Source: Sedimentitalea arenosa
Lineage (GTDB): Bacteria; Pseudomonadota; Alphaproteobacteria; Rhodobacterales; Rhodobacteraceae
Assembly: GCF_016428585.1 (NCBI RefSeq)
Contig: NZ_JAELVR010000011.1
Coordinates: forward strand, 140,176 to 204,175
DNA length: 64,000 nucleotides
Reading direction: 5' to 3'
In this document: positions 30,393 through 40,308 of the stretch, one piece after another
How positions within the stretch are numbered: the stretch's first letter is position 1
Layout: each line of letters begins with the position of its first letter
Notes under the pieces: model-generated
Database searches by the model: none
Seen by the model: only the letters and a program-made list of their open reading frames with translations
Told to the model about the DNA's origin: nothing
Program-made: the position numbers and the translations under genes

Positions 30393-31095
30393 CACGGCGA
30401 TCATCGTCAGCCACGGTCAGCCCTCCGAGCCCGACCCGGCCGAAGCGGTGCTGGCCGACCTGACCGCGCGCGTCGCCGAGCTCATGCCGGGCTGGCGGCT
30501 TGCCAGCGCGACGCTGGCCAAGGACGGCGCACTGGACGCGGCGATATCCGAGACCGGGCGCGACGCGCTGGTCTACCCGCTGTTCATGACAGATGGCTGG
30601 TTCACCCAAACGACCCTTCCCAAGCGGTTGGACAACCCGGAGGCGCCGATCCTGTCGCCTCTCGGGACCGACCCGGCCTTGCCGGCGCTCGCAGCGGACT
30701 GGCTGGCGCAGATTCTTGACGCGCATGGCTGGGATGCTGCTGACACCTGCCTGATCGTCGCGTCTCACGGGTCAGGAAAGAGCCGCAACTCGGCGCGCGA
30801 CACGGAGCGTTTCGTCGAGAATCTGTCAGCACGCCTGAAGTTCGGAGACACGCGCATCGGCTATATCGAGGAAGCGCCGTTCCTTGGTGATGTTGCGTTC
30901 GAGACCGGCGCCAAGGCGATCTGCCTGCCCTTCTTCGCGGCTGAAGGCGGTCATGTCACCGACGACATTCCCGAAGCGCTCGACCTGGCCGAGTTTCCCG
31001 GACTAAGGCTGCACCCAATCGGCACGCACGAGGCTATTCCCGCCCTGATCGCGGACGCATTGCGCAGCAAAGCCCGGGCAAGAGAGGCCGCATGA
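30349..31095 (+). CDS. CbiX-like sirohydrochlorin ferrochelatase-type protein
   Basis: A 248-residue protein of the CbiX/SirB chelatase family. Two half-domains are visible: AIIVSHGQPSEPD with PLFMTDGWFTQTTLPKRL, and CLIVASHGSGKSRNSARDT with CLPFFAAEGGHVTDDIPEA. The SHG and GGHV histidine motifs of metal insertion are present. Between NirN and the end of the nir operon it could insert iron into sirohydrochlorin for the d1 branch; this is inference. The ATG at 30349 overlaps nirN by 44 nt; a later start is possible because the family begins near residue 17. Confidence 0.85.
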   Translation: MSGTRSPSPKAQATDTAIIVSHGQPSEPDPAEAVLADLTARVAELMPGWRLASATLAKDGALDAAISETGRDALVYPLFMTDGWFTQTTLPKRLDNPEAPILSPLGTDPALPALAADWLAQILDAHGWDAADTCLIVASHGSGKSRNSARDTERFVENLSARLKFGDTRIGYIEEAPFLGDVAFETGAKAICLPFFAAEGGHVTDDIPEALDLAEFPGLRLHPIGTHEAIPALIADALRSKARAREAA

Positions 31096-31328
31096 GCGAG
31101 TCGTCTGGTTTGTCGTTCGGAAAGCTGTACGCGGTGCTCTACATCTTCACCACCGGTGCAGTGGCAATCAACCTGTTCATGCTGGGCCTCATGGGCCAGG
31201 CGATTGGCCTGCCCGCGCTGACGCCCGTCACGGCATTGCTGCTGTCGGTGCCGCTCGGGTTTCCCGCGAATTGGCTGGTGACGCGCTGGGTGCGTGGCCT
31301 GATGGACGAAGCCGATCGCACGAACTGA
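31092..31328 (+). CDS. Small two-helix membrane protein, unknown function
   Basis: A 78-residue protein with two hydrophobic segments (YAVLYIFTTGAVAINLFMLG and PVTALLLSVPLGFPANWLVT) and a charged C-terminus. It overlaps the CbiX-like gene by 4 nt and ends the nir operon. I do not recognise the family with certainty. Small proteins of this sort occur next to denitrification genes in Rhodobacterales. Confidence 0.7.
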   Translation: MSESSGLSFGKLYAVLYIFTTGAVAINLFMLGLMGQAIGLPALTPVTALLLSVPLGFPANWLVTRWVRGLMDEADRTN

Positions 31329-31329
31329 A

Positions 31330-31356
31330 AACGCCCCGCCGGACGGGCGGGGCGTT
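31330..31356. terminator. Terminator between nir operon and cytochrome c550 gene
   Basis: An 11-bp perfect stem AACGCCCCGCC / GGCGGGGCGTT with a 5-nt loop. The T-run is better on the minus strand (TTTTC). It lies between convergent transcription units. Confidence 0.8.
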
Positions 31357-31380
31357 GCAAGTGATCAGATGTCTGGCAGA

Positions 31381-31770
31381 TTACTCGGCCGGGAACGTCT
31401 GGAGATAGGCGATCACGTCGGCGATCTCCTGTTCCTTGCGCAGACCAGCAAAGGACATCTTGTTGCCCGGCATGAAGTCTCTCGGCTTCGTCAGGTACTC
31501 TGCCAGATTTTCCTCGGTCCAGACCAAGCCGCCTTCCGCCGCTTCGAGCATCGCGTCTGAGTAATTGAACTCGTCGCCCAGATGCGCAGCCGGCGCTCCG
31601 ACGATTCCGTTGAGAGTCGGGCCGACCTTGTTCTTCGCATCCGCGCCGACCTCGTGACACGCTTTGCATTTGTTGAACACCCGCTCACCCTTGTCTGCAT
31701 CGCCTTCGGCGAAGGCAGGCGCGCTGAGCGCGACGATCATGGCGGCAGTGCTGAGAATTGGCTTGATCAT
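31381..31770 (-). CDS. Periplasmic cytochrome c550-type class I cytochrome c
   Basis: A 129-residue cytochrome with a signal peptide (MIKPILSTAAMIVALSAPAFA), heme site C35-K-A-C-H39 and a probable Met ligand in GNKMSFAGLRKEQE. Cytochromes of this type carry electrons from bc1 to NirS, NorCB and NosZ in Paracoccus. It starts 20 nt after the nosX stop, so it is probably the last gene of the nos operon. The ATG at 31770 is chosen for the signal peptide; an ATG at 31794 is possible and would overlap nosX. Confidence 0.9.
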   Translation of the reverse strand: MIKPILSTAAMIVALSAPAFAEGDADKGERVFNKCKACHEVGADAKNKVGPTLNGIVGAPAAHLGDEFNYSDAMLEAAEGGLVWTEENLAEYLTKPRDFMPGNKMSFAGLRKEQEIADVIAYLQTFPAE

Positions 31771-31790
31771 GTTCAGAGAACTCCTGTGTT

Positions 31791-32717
31791 TCATATTGTG
31801 GATTCTAGCGCAGTGTGTGCAAAACTTCCAATGGCTTGTCTCAGTTCCATCGACGAAAGTAGGCATCCGGCGGTCGATAGCCCATCTGCGACAGCAGCTT
31901 GCGGTGCCGAAATGGTCACCAGTTGGTGGCTCGGCCCCCCCTCCGTTCCGCGCGGGTCGAGGATATGCCCGAGTCCCTGCCCGGGAACCAGCATCGTACC
32001 GCCCGGCGAAGAGGTCGCAAGCGCCCTGTCGCGCAGGGTTACACGATCGACGATTCGCCCGTCGGGCATTGCGATTCCGACGGTCCAGTCCGCTCCATCC
32101 GGCCGGGTGCCGAGCGCGGCGACCTCACCGATGTCGATCAGCACATCCGTAAGTCCCCGTGCGATAAGCAGGGCCTTGATCCGATCGGTCACATAGCCTT
32201 GCGCGACCCCATTCAGTGTCAGTGCCATGCCCGGCCGGTCGAAGCGAATCGACTCCCGCGAAACCATGATGGCGTTCCAGCCGATCAAAGCGCGTGCATC
32301 GGCGATCTCGCGCGGCGAGGCCGCATCGCCTTGCATCGCGAGAAGCCGCCACAGGGGTTGCAATGTGGGGTCGAACACGCCCCCGGTCGCGTCGTGCAGC
32401 CGTGCGCACAGGCTCAGAAGTTCCAGCATCTCCGGTGCCGGGTTGCGCAGCACCCCTGCGGTGTTCAGTCGCACGAGTTCTGAATCGGTGCGATAGAGAC
32501 TGAAAATCCGTTCAAGCCGCGCCAGCTCCAGCTCGACAGCACGAAATACACTGCGTGACTCGGTCTCCTCGAGGCCGACGAGTTTCATCGAAGCCGGTGC
32601 CCCAAGCGCATAGCCGCGCCATTGCGCCATCGGGCCGGTTGCGGCACCGGCGGCGGTGCAAAGGCCGCCGGCCGCTGCAATCGTCAGAAAACGGCGGCGG
32701 GTCAGTGTTGAAGTCAT
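31791..32717 (-). CDS. nosX: NosX, ApbE-family FAD:protein FMN transferase
   Basis: A 308-residue ApbE-type enzyme with a twin-arginine signal (TRRRFLTIAAAGG). It attaches FMN covalently to a Thr/Ser of NosR, and possibly NirI, in the periplasm. Motifs include TGGVFDPTLQPLW, TLNGVAQGYVTDRI, VLIDIGEVAALGTRPDG and the C-terminal ADGLSTAGCLLS. It overlaps nosL by 4 nt. Confidence 0.92.
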   Translation of the reverse strand: MTSTLTRRRFLTIAAAGGLCTAAGAATGPMAQWRGYALGAPASMKLVGLEETESRSVFRAVELELARLERIFSLYRTDSELVRLNTAGVLRNPAPEMLELLSLCARLHDATGGVFDPTLQPLWRLLAMQGDAASPREIADARALIGWNAIMVSRESIRFDRPGMALTLNGVAQGYVTDRIKALLIARGLTDVLIDIGEVAALGTRPDGADWTVGIAMPDGRIVDRVTLRDRALATSSPGGTMLVPGQGLGHILDPRGTEGGPSHQLVTISAPQAAVADGLSTAGCLLSSMELRQAIGSFAHTALESTI

Positions 32718-33229
32718 GCCGGGTCCTCCAGTGGCTGATCCAGGTCGACGGGCGCCAGCGCGGCGGCATCGGGTATGGCGTCAAGGGTCACGATGGTTCC
32801 ACCGTATCTATGCACGAATGCCTCCGCGGCGCCAGAATCCGCGAAAGGAACGATCTCGGGCGCGCCCATCCCGCCCCGGACACCCGCGTCGACCACGAAG
32901 CTGGCAGTGTCGGCGGCGACCCAATTGTCGGCGCCGATCTCGCTCCAGCTGGGTGCGGCTCCCATGTCGGTGACATAGATCGCAGCGATATCCGCACTCC
33001 GTTCCGGGCTCTTGAGATAGGCGACGAGGTCGCGCACCTGAGCAAAGAAAAGCGGAGCGGGCATTCCGTCGAGATGGATCTGCCCCTTCGGCCCGGCGTG
33101 TTCTGACACGTTCATCTGGCAGAAGAAGCTCAGCGATTCTTCGGTCATGGCGACCGGATTCGGCGCCTCTGACACCTCCTCGCGGCAAGCCGAGAGCGTA
33201 ATCAGGGCAAGGATCACAAGGGTTCTCAT
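32714..33229 (-). CDS. nosL: NosL, outer-membrane-type lipoprotein copper chaperone
   Basis: A 171-residue lipoprotein: the signal ends in LSAC with Cys15 as lipidation site. The conserved SFFCQMNVSEHAGPKGQIHL carries the Cys/Met Cu(I) ligands of NosL. It delivers copper for assembly of the CuZ site of NosZ. It overlaps nosY and nosX by 4 nt each. Confidence 0.92.
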   Translation of the reverse strand: MRTLVILALITLSACREEVSEAPNPVAMTEESLSFFCQMNVSEHAGPKGQIHLDGMPAPLFFAQVRDLVAYLKSPERSADIAAIYVTDMGAAPSWSEIGADNWVAADTASFVVDAGVRGGMGAPEIVPFADSGAAEAFVHRYGGTIVTLDAIPDAAALAPVDLDQPLEDPA

Positions 33230-34050
33230 GGTTCCAGCCTTCCAAAGAAGCGCCGTGCCAGCAGCAGGCCCAGGACGGGCCAGAGCAGCAACGACACGGG
33301 CGCGACCCAGATCGGCAGGGCCGAGGCCGCGCCAGCGAGCCCGGTTGCCATGGCCACTCCGTCAGACGCCGCGATGTTCCAGAGACGGAACGCATCGGCC
33401 GGGTTGGCGGCCATCATCCAGGGGAAGACCTTCTGGGTGAACCAGCCGCCCGCGTCGAACACGACCGCGCCGAGAAGGCCCAGATCATACAGCACGACGA
33501 ACACCAACCACAGCCCGGCGCTCAGTCCCGCGGCGCCGGTCGCACTGCCGGCAAGCGCCGACAGCATGTAGCCCAGCGACAGGAACGCGGCACCCAGCAG
33601 GATCGATGTCAGGATGAGGCGCAACAGGGCAGCCAGGCTGGCCGCGTCCGCACCGCCGGACAAGGCGGCCAATGCGCCCGCTGTTCCAAACCCGATAACC
33701 ATCGCGAAGGCGAGGGCCGCGATATGCGCCAGGAATTTGCCGAGCAGGATCTCGGCCCGGCTGACCGGGTAGGACAGCAGCAGCCCCAGTCCGCCGCGTT
33801 CGGCTTCTCCCGCGATCGAGTCAAAGGCCATCATCAAGGCCAGCAGCGGCGCCAGATAGACCGAGAGCGTTGTCATTGACGCAACGGAGACGGTCAGCAT
33901 GTTCACGCCCAGCGTGCCGGTCGGGGCGCTGCCCGCAAGTGTCAACGCCACCGCGAACAGCACCATGATGACGGTCGCCATCAACAGCCAGCGATTGCGG
34001 CGGGTGATGATCGCTTCGATACGGGCGATGGCAAGGATGCGGCGGATCAT
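33226..34050 (-). CDS. nosY: NosY, ABC transporter permease
   Basis: A 274-residue ABC-2-type permease with six hydrophobic segments (for example WLLMATVIMVLFAVALTLAG and LLSLGYMLSALAGSATGAAG). With NosF and NosD it forms the NosDFY complex that supports CuZ assembly. The GLGLLLSYPVSRAEILLGKF region is typical of the family. Confidence 0.9.
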   Translation of the reverse strand: MIRRILAIARIEAIITRRNRWLLMATVIMVLFAVALTLAGSAPTGTLGVNMLTVSVASMTTLSVYLAPLLALMMAFDSIAGEAERGGLGLLLSYPVSRAEILLGKFLAHIAALAFAMVIGFGTAGALAALSGGADAASLAALLRLILTSILLGAAFLSLGYMLSALAGSATGAAGLSAGLWLVFVVLYDLGLLGAVVFDAGGWFTQKVFPWMMAANPADAFRLWNIAASDGVAMATGLAGAASALPIWVAPVSLLLWPVLGLLLARRFFGRLEP

Positions 34051-34946
34051 TGCGAGTCTCCCTTGGAGTAATGGCGATAGAGGTCTTCAAGGCGCGGCGG
34101 ATGCATCTCGATATCGGCGACGGCCTCGCCCATCGCCGACAGGCGGCGCAGTTCGGCCATCTTGCGGTCGGGCGTACAGAGCAGATCGACCGAGACGCCG
34201 TTGACCCGGGTTCCACCGGTCTCATCGGCAATGCGCGCGGCGGCATCGCCATGGGCACGCACCCGTAGGCGCGTCGGCAGCCCGGCGCGCAGAGTCAGGT
34301 TGTCGAGCGTGTCATCGGCCACGAGCCGTCCGTCGCGCAGGATGGCGATACGGTCGGTGCGCGCCTCGACCTCGGTCAGGGTGTGGCTGGCGATCACCAC
34401 GGCGGTTCCATGCGCGGCCATTTCGTCAATGATCGCATAAAGTTCGTGGCGCGAGATCGGGTCGAGTCCCGAGGTCGGCTCATCCAGAAGTGCCAGTTTC
34501 GGGCGACCGAGCAAAACCTGTGCGAGGCCGAGCCGCTGGCGCATCCCTTTCGAATAAGTTCCGATGCGACGGTCGGCGGCGTCGGCGATACCGACCCGGT
34601 CGAGATAGCCCGCGACCTGCGCCATATCGCTACCTGCAAGCCGCGCGAACAAGGTCAGTTGTTCCCGGCCGGTAAGCGATTTGTGAAAAGCGACAGCCTC
34701 GGGAAGATACGCGGTGACCGTGCGGGCATGGGCGCTGCCGGGGCGCGCGCCATCCACGGTGATCCGGCCATCGTCCAGTGTCGTCAGTCCCAGAACGGCC
34801 TTCATCAGGGTCGATTTTCCGGCGCCGTTATGGCCCAGAAGCGCGATGCGCTGGCCCGGCTCGGCGTTGAGCGAAACGCCTTCAAGAACGCGCATGGCAC
34901 CGCGGGATTTCCCCGCGTTTTTGATATGAAGAATGGAGTCAGCCAT
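34047..34946 (-). CDS. nosF: NosF, ABC transporter ATPase
   Basis: A 299-residue ATPase with Walker A ALLGHNGAGKSTLMKAVLGL, signature YSKGMRQRLGLAQVLLG, and Walker B KLALLDEPTSGLDP followed by the H-loop IASHTLTEVE. It powers NosDFY. It overlaps nosD by 8 nt and nosY by 4 nt. Confidence 0.95.
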   Translation of the reverse strand: MADSILHIKNAGKSRGAMRVLEGVSLNAEPGQRIALLGHNGAGKSTLMKAVLGLTTLDDGRITVDGARPGSAHARTVTAYLPEAVAFHKSLTGREQLTLFARLAGSDMAQVAGYLDRVGIADAADRRIGTYSKGMRQRLGLAQVLLGRPKLALLDEPTSGLDPISRHELYAIIDEMAAHGTAVVIASHTLTEVEARTDRIAILRDGRLVADDTLDNLTLRAGLPTRLRVRAHGDAAARIADETGGTRVNGVSVDLLCTPDRKMAELRRLSAMGEAVADIEMHPPRLEDLYRHYSKGDSQ

Positions 34947-36201
34947 TGTCGTCTCCTGAAAATACCGGCACGGCGACCGGCGCTGGCTGCATCATTGGAA
35001 AACTGTCCATCACGCCTCCGGGCAATAGCGCCGGGAAAGCCGCCTGAGACCAGCGCACCAGCTGCACGGCGGGCGAGCCGAGCAACAGCTTGGCAGCGGG
35101 TTGCGTCCACAGCACATGGTCCATCGCATCATTCGGGCGATAGGGCACGTCCGCGACGCCGTTACCGTCCAGATCGTAGGCCGCGAAGTCGCTCCAGTGA
35201 TTGCCCTTTCCGTCGCGGGACCATTCGTCCCACTTGGTGCTGACATACTTTACCTGGGTGCGGTTGCCGATAAACGCGTTGCCTGTGATCGCGTTGTCTG
35301 CGGAACCGGCGGTGAAGTGGATACCGATATCACACCCCTCGAACCGATTGCCGGTGAAGGTGTTCTTGTTCGAATTGTACAGGAACGCACAGCGGTTCTG
35401 GCCGTTCCTCACGAGGTTTCCGGTGATCTCGGAATTGTTGGTATAGTTCATCATGATGCCGTGTTCGCGATCGTTCACGGACAGGTTGCCAGTCACCTTC
35501 ACGCGTTTTGAGAACATCACGGCATAGCCGAGATCATTGCCGATCGAGATGTTGCCACTGACCTCGGATTGGTTGGCATACATGTAGTGCACCGCGAAAC
35601 GCAGGTCGCGGAATCGATTTCCGGTGAAGGTGTTGCGCATCGAGGAGTTGACGAAGATCCCATCGCGCCCCCAGCGCACATCGTTGCCATCGACCACGGC
35701 CCCCGGCGCATTCCAGACATAGATGCCGTTGCCGCGGTCGTTCATGCGGCGATCCTGACGGCCTTCGATGCGGTTGTCGGCGACCAGAGAGTCGCGCGCG
35801 CCGTGGATATCGACGCCATAGAGATTGCCCAGCAGCACGTTGTCCTGGACCACAGCACCAGTCGCGCCCTTGAGCAGTTGCACCCCTGAATCGATGCCCT
35901 CGTGGTCCGAGCCAGAACCGACGATCGTCAGCCCCCTGACCACGACATCGGTTGCGGTGACGGTAACCACGCTGCCCTGCCCGCCGCCGTCGAGCGTGGC
36001 ATGGCCGCGCCCGTCCAGTGTGACGGATTTGTCGAGCAGCACGGTTTCGGAATAGGTGCCGGGCCGCAGGACGAGCGTATCGCCTGGCGCGGCCCGGTTC
36101 AGGGTCTCGGCGATGGCCCCCGGCTGCACCGGCACATCCCACTCGGCCGCCGAAAGCGGCAGAGCGGCAAGCACCAGTGCAAGGGTCGGGAGCCAACGCA
36201 T
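34939..36201 (-). CDS. nosD: NosD, periplasmic copper-site maturation protein
   Basis: A 420-residue secreted protein with a signal peptide (MRWLPTLALVLAALPLSAA) and a right-handed parallel beta-helix of CASH/PbH1 repeats; units such as GNRFRDLRFAVHYMYANQSE and GNLVRNGQNRCAFLYNSNKN are visible. NosD binds NosL and NosZ at the periplasmic face of NosFY in CuZ maturation. It lies 4 nt downstream of nosZ. Confidence 0.93.
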   Translation of the reverse strand: MRWLPTLALVLAALPLSAAEWDVPVQPGAIAETLNRAAPGDTLVLRPGTYSETVLLDKSVTLDGRGHATLDGGGQGSVVTVTATDVVVRGLTIVGSGSDHEGIDSGVQLLKGATGAVVQDNVLLGNLYGVDIHGARDSLVADNRIEGRQDRRMNDRGNGIYVWNAPGAVVDGNDVRWGRDGIFVNSSMRNTFTGNRFRDLRFAVHYMYANQSEVSGNISIGNDLGYAVMFSKRVKVTGNLSVNDREHGIMMNYTNNSEITGNLVRNGQNRCAFLYNSNKNTFTGNRFEGCDIGIHFTAGSADNAITGNAFIGNRTQVKYVSTKWDEWSRDGKGNHWSDFAAYDLDGNGVADVPYRPNDAMDHVLWTQPAAKLLLGSPAVQLVRWSQAAFPALLPGGVMDSFPMMQPAPVAVPVFSGDDNG

Positions 36202-36205
36202 CTGA

Positions 36206-38119
36206 TCAGCTCGCCCGCGGTTCGACGAACATGCGGCCGCGCATTTCCATGTGCAGCGCGTGGCAGAACCACTGGCAGTAGTACCAGTAGACGCCGGGAC
36301 GGTCAGCCGTGAAGGTCACCGACGCAGTGGCCTGCGGCGCGACTTCCATCGCGATCCCGTGGTTGCCGAGGCAGAAGCCATGGGTCACGTCATCGACGTC
36401 ATCCATGTTGGTGACATAGATCGTGACTTCATCGCCCTGCTTGACAGTGAATTTTTCCATCGAGAACTGAGGCGCGACAGAGGACATGTACACCCGGACC
36501 TTGTTGCCGTCCCGGATCGGTTCATCGTGACCCCAATCCAGATCGACTCCATCCGCTTCAGCCTGGATACGGGCATCTTCCCACGTCGGATCGTTGCGGT
36601 CCCAGACGTCGACCGGCTTCACGATATCGGCGCGCACGATGATGCTGTCATGCGGTTCGGCAAAGGTCGGCCCGTCATGCACGACACGTAGGGTCTCTTC
36701 GGACAGGTCGATGATCTGCTCGTTCTCGGGCTTCAGCGGGCCGGTGTTCAGGAACCGGTCCTTGGAGAACTTGTTCATCGAGATCAGCCACTTGCCGTCT
36801 GCCTCCTTGGTCTCACCCATAGAAGTCGAGTTGTGACCCGGCTGGTAATGCACGTCGACCTTCTGCTCGATCGGATCGACATCCTCGCCGGCATAGGCGC
36901 GCAGGGCCTTGTCGATGTTCCATTTGACGATCTGGCTGTCGAGGAACAGCGTGGTGAAGGCGTTGCCCTTGTCGTCGAACGCGGTGTGGAGCGGGCCAAG
37001 ACCCAGCTGCGGTTCCGCCACGATGCAGGAGCGCGGATCGGCGTCGCTTTCGAACAACGCATCGACCTTGGTCACGTCGATCACCGACACGGTTGGCGAC
37101 AGCTTGCCGTTGATCATGACGTGCTTGCCGTCAGGTGCGGTGTTACAGCCATGCGGGCTGTTCGCGATCGGGATGTAACGCGTGTAGTTCTTGTTCTGCC
37201 CCTTGCGTCCGTCGATCACCGGCACGCCCTTGAGCATCTGCACGTCGCCATTGGCCACGCCTTCCTCGATCGCCTTGATGTTGAAGACGACGACATGGTC
37301 CATCTCGTTGGCGGTCATCTCGGCGAGGTTGGTGCCCATTTCCGAGTTGTAGCTGGTCGAGAAGGCGTATTTGCCCTGGTAGTCGCAATCGGTGTTGTCG
37401 AGGTTGCCCGAGACCATGACCTGCCAGGCCACCTTCATCTCGTCCCCGTCAATGGCGGTGAAGAAGTTCACGTACTGCGACGGATCGTCGAGCACGCTGC
37501 CGTCGTTGACGATGGGCGTCTCGTCCTCGCCGTTGGCAAACACGTAGCCGGTGCGCGGGAATTTCTGCGGCCGCAGGCCGTGGATCGCCTTGGCGTTGGG
37601 GATCTCGATGATCTTGTCGCACTTCATCACGTCGCAGCGCACGCGGGCGACGCGAGTGTTGGCCTTGTCGTTCATGAACAGGTAGCGCCCGTCATAGGTG
37701 CCATCCGTGAAGGACATGTGCGGGTGGTGCAAATCGCCGTTGTCGTAGGTCTTCATGCCGCGCTTGGCGAGATACTCCTTGGTTTCCGGCAGCAGCCCTT
37801 CCGTCATGATCTTGAGGCTTTCGTTGGTCTGCCCCCAACCGGTGGCGGAGCAACGGTTGAACACCGGGATCCGCATCAGTTCCCGCATCGACGGGAAACC
37901 GAGGACCCGCACTTCGCCCGTCTGGCCCGACGACCAGAAGCCGTAATACTCGTCCAGTTCGCCCGGCTCGAGGTTGATCTTGCCGGCCGCGCGTGCGGCG
38001 GTGCCGGTGCTGTTCAGCAGCGCTCCGCCAACGCCGGTGCCAGCCAGCACGGCGCCGGTCGCCGTGGCGCCCAGCATGCCCCGACGGGTCATCGCGAGTT
38101 TCTTGAAAGCTTCGGACAT
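36206..38119 (-). CDS. nosZ: NosZ, clade I nitrous oxide reductase
   Basis: The terminal denitrification enzyme, reducing N2O to N2. The 637-residue precursor has a Tat signal (T11-R-R-G-M-L), which marks the clade I form. The propeller carries the histidine ligands of CuZ ([18 protein letters not shown] and further His residues such as [14 protein letters not shown]). The C-terminal cupredoxin domain holds the CuA site [12 protein letters not shown]. The ATG at 38119 has an AAAGGAGG site upstream; a longer open frame to 38341 only reads the antisense side of nosR and is rejected. Confidence 0.97.
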   Translation of the reverse strand: MSEAFKKLAMTRRGMLGATATGAVLAGTGVGGALLNSTGTAARAAGKINLEPGELDEYYGFWSSGQTGEVRVLGFPSMRELMRIPVFNRCSATGWGQTNESLKIMTEGLLPETKEYLAKRGMKTYDNGDLHHPHMSFTDGTYDGRYLFMNDKANTRVARVRCDVMKCDKIIEIPNAKAIHGLRPQKFPRTGYVFANGEDETPIVNDGSVLDDPSQYVNFFTAIDGDEMKVAWQVMVSGNLDNTDCDYQGKYAFSTSYNSEMGTNLAEMTANEMDHVVVFNIKAIEEGVANGDVQMLKGVPVIDGRKGQNKNYTRYIPIANSPHGCNTAPDGKHVMINGKLSPTVSVIDVTKVDALFESDADPRSCIVAEPQLGLGPLHTAFDDKGNAFTTLFLDSQIVKWNIDKALRAYAGEDVDPIEQKVDVHYQPGHNSTSMGETKEADGKWLISMNKFSKDRFLNTGPLKPENEQIIDLSEETLRVVHDGPTFAEPHDSIIVRADIVKPVDVWDRNDPTWEDARIQAEADGVDLDWGHDEPIRDGNKVRVYMSSVAPQFSMEKFTVKQGDEVTIYVTNMDDVDDVTHGFCLGNHGIAMEVAPQATASVTFTADRPGVYWYYCQWFCHALHMEMRGRMFVEPRAS

Positions 38120-38133
38120 GGTGTGTTCCTCCT

Positions 38134-40308
38134 TTAGGGATTCAGGGTTTGGCCGGCCTTGGCGGGCTGGCCCTTCTTGAGAAAATCGTCGCTGACCTTG
38201 CCGACAGCGGCGCGTCGTTTCAGTTGCCGGATGACGACCGGGCATTTGGCGTCGGATTGATAGAGCACCTGGCAATGCAGGCAGTTGACGCATTCGTTGG
38301 GGTTGATCTCGCCCGTCGGGTGGATCGCCTGCACCGGGCATTCATTGGCGCAGGTCTGGCACGGGCTGCCGCATTCCTTGTAGCGGCGCAGCCAATCGAA
38401 CATCCGCATCCGCGCCGGGATCGCCAGTGCGCCGCCCAGCGGGCAGAGATAGCGGCAATAGAAGCGCTCGACGAAGAGGCCGATGACCAGCAGCGTCACG
38501 GCAAAGACGACGAAGGGCCAGTCGCGCACGAACTTCAGGATGATCGCGGTCTTGAAGGGTTCCACCTCGGCCAGTTTCTCGGCCAGCGGGATCGACGCCA
38601 GCGATACGCCGAACAGGCCGAGGAAGATCATGTACTTGATCGGCCAGAGCCGTTCATGCAGGCCCCACGGCACTTCCCATTGCGGCACCTTCAGCGCGCG
38701 GGCGATCTGGTTGGTCAATTCCTGCAAGGCGCCGAACGGGCAGAGCCAGCCGCAATACGCACCCCTGCCCCAGAACAGCAGGGCTGCGGCGATGGCGAAC
38801 CACTGGATGAAGACCAGCGGATCCAGCAGGAACGCGTCCCAAGTGAACCCTGTGCGCAAGCTGCCCGCCAGTGCCATGAGGTTCACGACCGACAGTTGCG
38901 CATTCGCATACCAGCCGATGAAGAACAGGCTCATCGTCAGGAAGGAAATCCGCACCCAGTAGAACACGCGTGGATTGGCGGTGGCCTGGAACTGGAAGAA
39001 AAAGATGCCGGTCAGGGTCAGCAGCATGACGCCGAGAATGGCGATCTCGACCACCCGGTCACGCCAGATACGTTGCCACAGCGCGGTCTTGGCCGCGGCC
39101 TCAGCGGTATCGTCGGCTACCACCTTGGGCGCCGCCGCGGGCAGCGGTTTCAGGTAATGCTTGGGCAGCGCATAGCCCAGATCAAAGGTCAGGAAGGTCT
39201 TTTCCACCGCGCCGATCGCTCGTTGCGCCAGCAGCTGCACGCGGAACGGCTCGGCCGGATCGAAACCGCTGTCGGCGGGGATGGTGAAGATGTCGAGCTC
39301 GTTGAAGCTGGGCGCGTCGGGTGCTGCCACCGTGCGCAGACGCTCATGCTGCTTGTCGGTCCAGCGCACGGCGTCGTCGCCCTGGATCAACTGGATGCGG
39401 TCGAACAGCCCGCCGCGCACATAGCCCGATCCCTTGAAGGAGTACTCTCCCCGGCCCAGCAGCAGCAGCGCGTGTTCACCCGGTTGCAGGCGGTCGGTCA
39501 GGTTGGCGTATTCCTCGGGACCCAGCAGGCTGAGGCCGATGGAAGGCACGCTGACAAGGGCTGCGTGCATGTCGATATAGGTATCATCCGGCGCGCCCTT
39601 TTCCGGACGGGCGATGGCTTTGGGATCGCCGGTGGCCTCGAAGGCCGCGTTGATCTGGCCAACATCCAGCGTCAGCCGCCGGATCGAGCCGTCGCCCGCG
39701 AGGGTCTGCCAGTCGCGAATGTCGGACTGGCTCATGTCGATCTCACGCTTGGGAGCACCGGTGTCTGCGGGAGCGAGCCCACCCAGGTTCAGCGCACGGG
39801 CGACCTTGATGCCGGCGCGCACCAGGCTGTCGTCGATCACCATGATCGTCACGGTCGCGCCCGAGATGATGTCGAGATCATGCGCCTCGCCACCAGTCGC
39901 GGCCTCGGCCTTGAGGTCCATGCCGCGATAGCCCTCGGTCAGGGCGACGATTCGTGAATTGGGGATGCCGATCAGCACGATCGGTTCGGAATGCTTGACC
40001 AGTTGCACGCCAGTCAGAACGGCGTCGGGGTCGATGGCAGCGACCACGTGGATCGGCTTGCCGGAATAGCCGGTGGTGCCGACGAAATCCGAAGTCAGGA
40101 AGGCCCAGGCGACGGTCTCGCCACCGCTGAGCACCGGCGCCAAGGGAACATCCTCGCGCAGCGGTCCGAACGCGTCGGCGCCGGGCGCAAGGTCGGAAGG
40201 GGAAAGGTCGGCGAGGAAGCTTGAGAGCGTGTCCGCATCGGCGCGCGGCGCGGTCAGCGCGAAGAGCGCGACGGCAAGCATCAGGATCAGGGAAGCGAGG
40301 CGGGTCAT
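38134..40308 (-). CDS. nosR: NosR, membrane flavo-iron-sulfur protein for NosZ
   Basis: A 724-residue protein needed for nosZ expression and for electron transfer to NosZ. It has a signal peptide, a periplasmic FMN-binding domain with the complete flavinylation motif DIISGATVT, and about six membrane helices. CxxxCP motifs are [15 protein letters not shown] and [15 protein letters not shown]. Cytosolic 4Fe-4S sites are [19 protein letters not shown] and [18 protein letters not shown]. It overlaps nosC by 4 nt. Confidence 0.95.
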   Translation of the reverse strand: MTRLASLILMLAVALFALTAPRADADTLSSFLADLSPSDLAPGADAFGPLREDVPLAPVLSGGETVAWAFLTSDFVGTTGYSGKPIHVVAAIDPDAVLTGVQLVKHSEPIVLIGIPNSRIVALTEGYRGMDLKAEAATGGEAHDLDIISGATVTIMVIDDSLVRAGIKVARALNLGGLAPADTGAPKREIDMSQSDIRDWQTLAGDGSIRRLTLDVGQINAAFEATGDPKAIARPEKGAPDDTYIDMHAALVSVPSIGLSLLGPEEYANLTDRLQPGEHALLLLGRGEYSFKGSGYVRGGLFDRIQLIQGDDAVRWTDKQHERLRTVAAPDAPSFNELDIFTIPADSGFDPAEPFRVQLLAQRAIGAVEKTFLTFDLGYALPKHYLKPLPAAAPKVVADDTAEAAAKTALWQRIWRDRVVEIAILGVMLLTLTGIFFFQFQATANPRVFYWVRISFLTMSLFFIGWYANAQLSVVNLMALAGSLRTGFTWDAFLLDPLVFIQWFAIAAALLFWGRGAYCGWLCPFGALQELTNQIARALKVPQWEVPWGLHERLWPIKYMIFLGLFGVSLASIPLAEKLAEVEPFKTAIILKFVRDWPFVVFAVTLLVIGLFVERFYCRYLCPLGGALAIPARMRMFDWLRRYKECGSPCQTCANECPVQAIHPTGEINPNECVNCLHCQVLYQSDAKCPVVIRQLKRRAAVGKVSDDFLKKGQPAKAGQTLNP

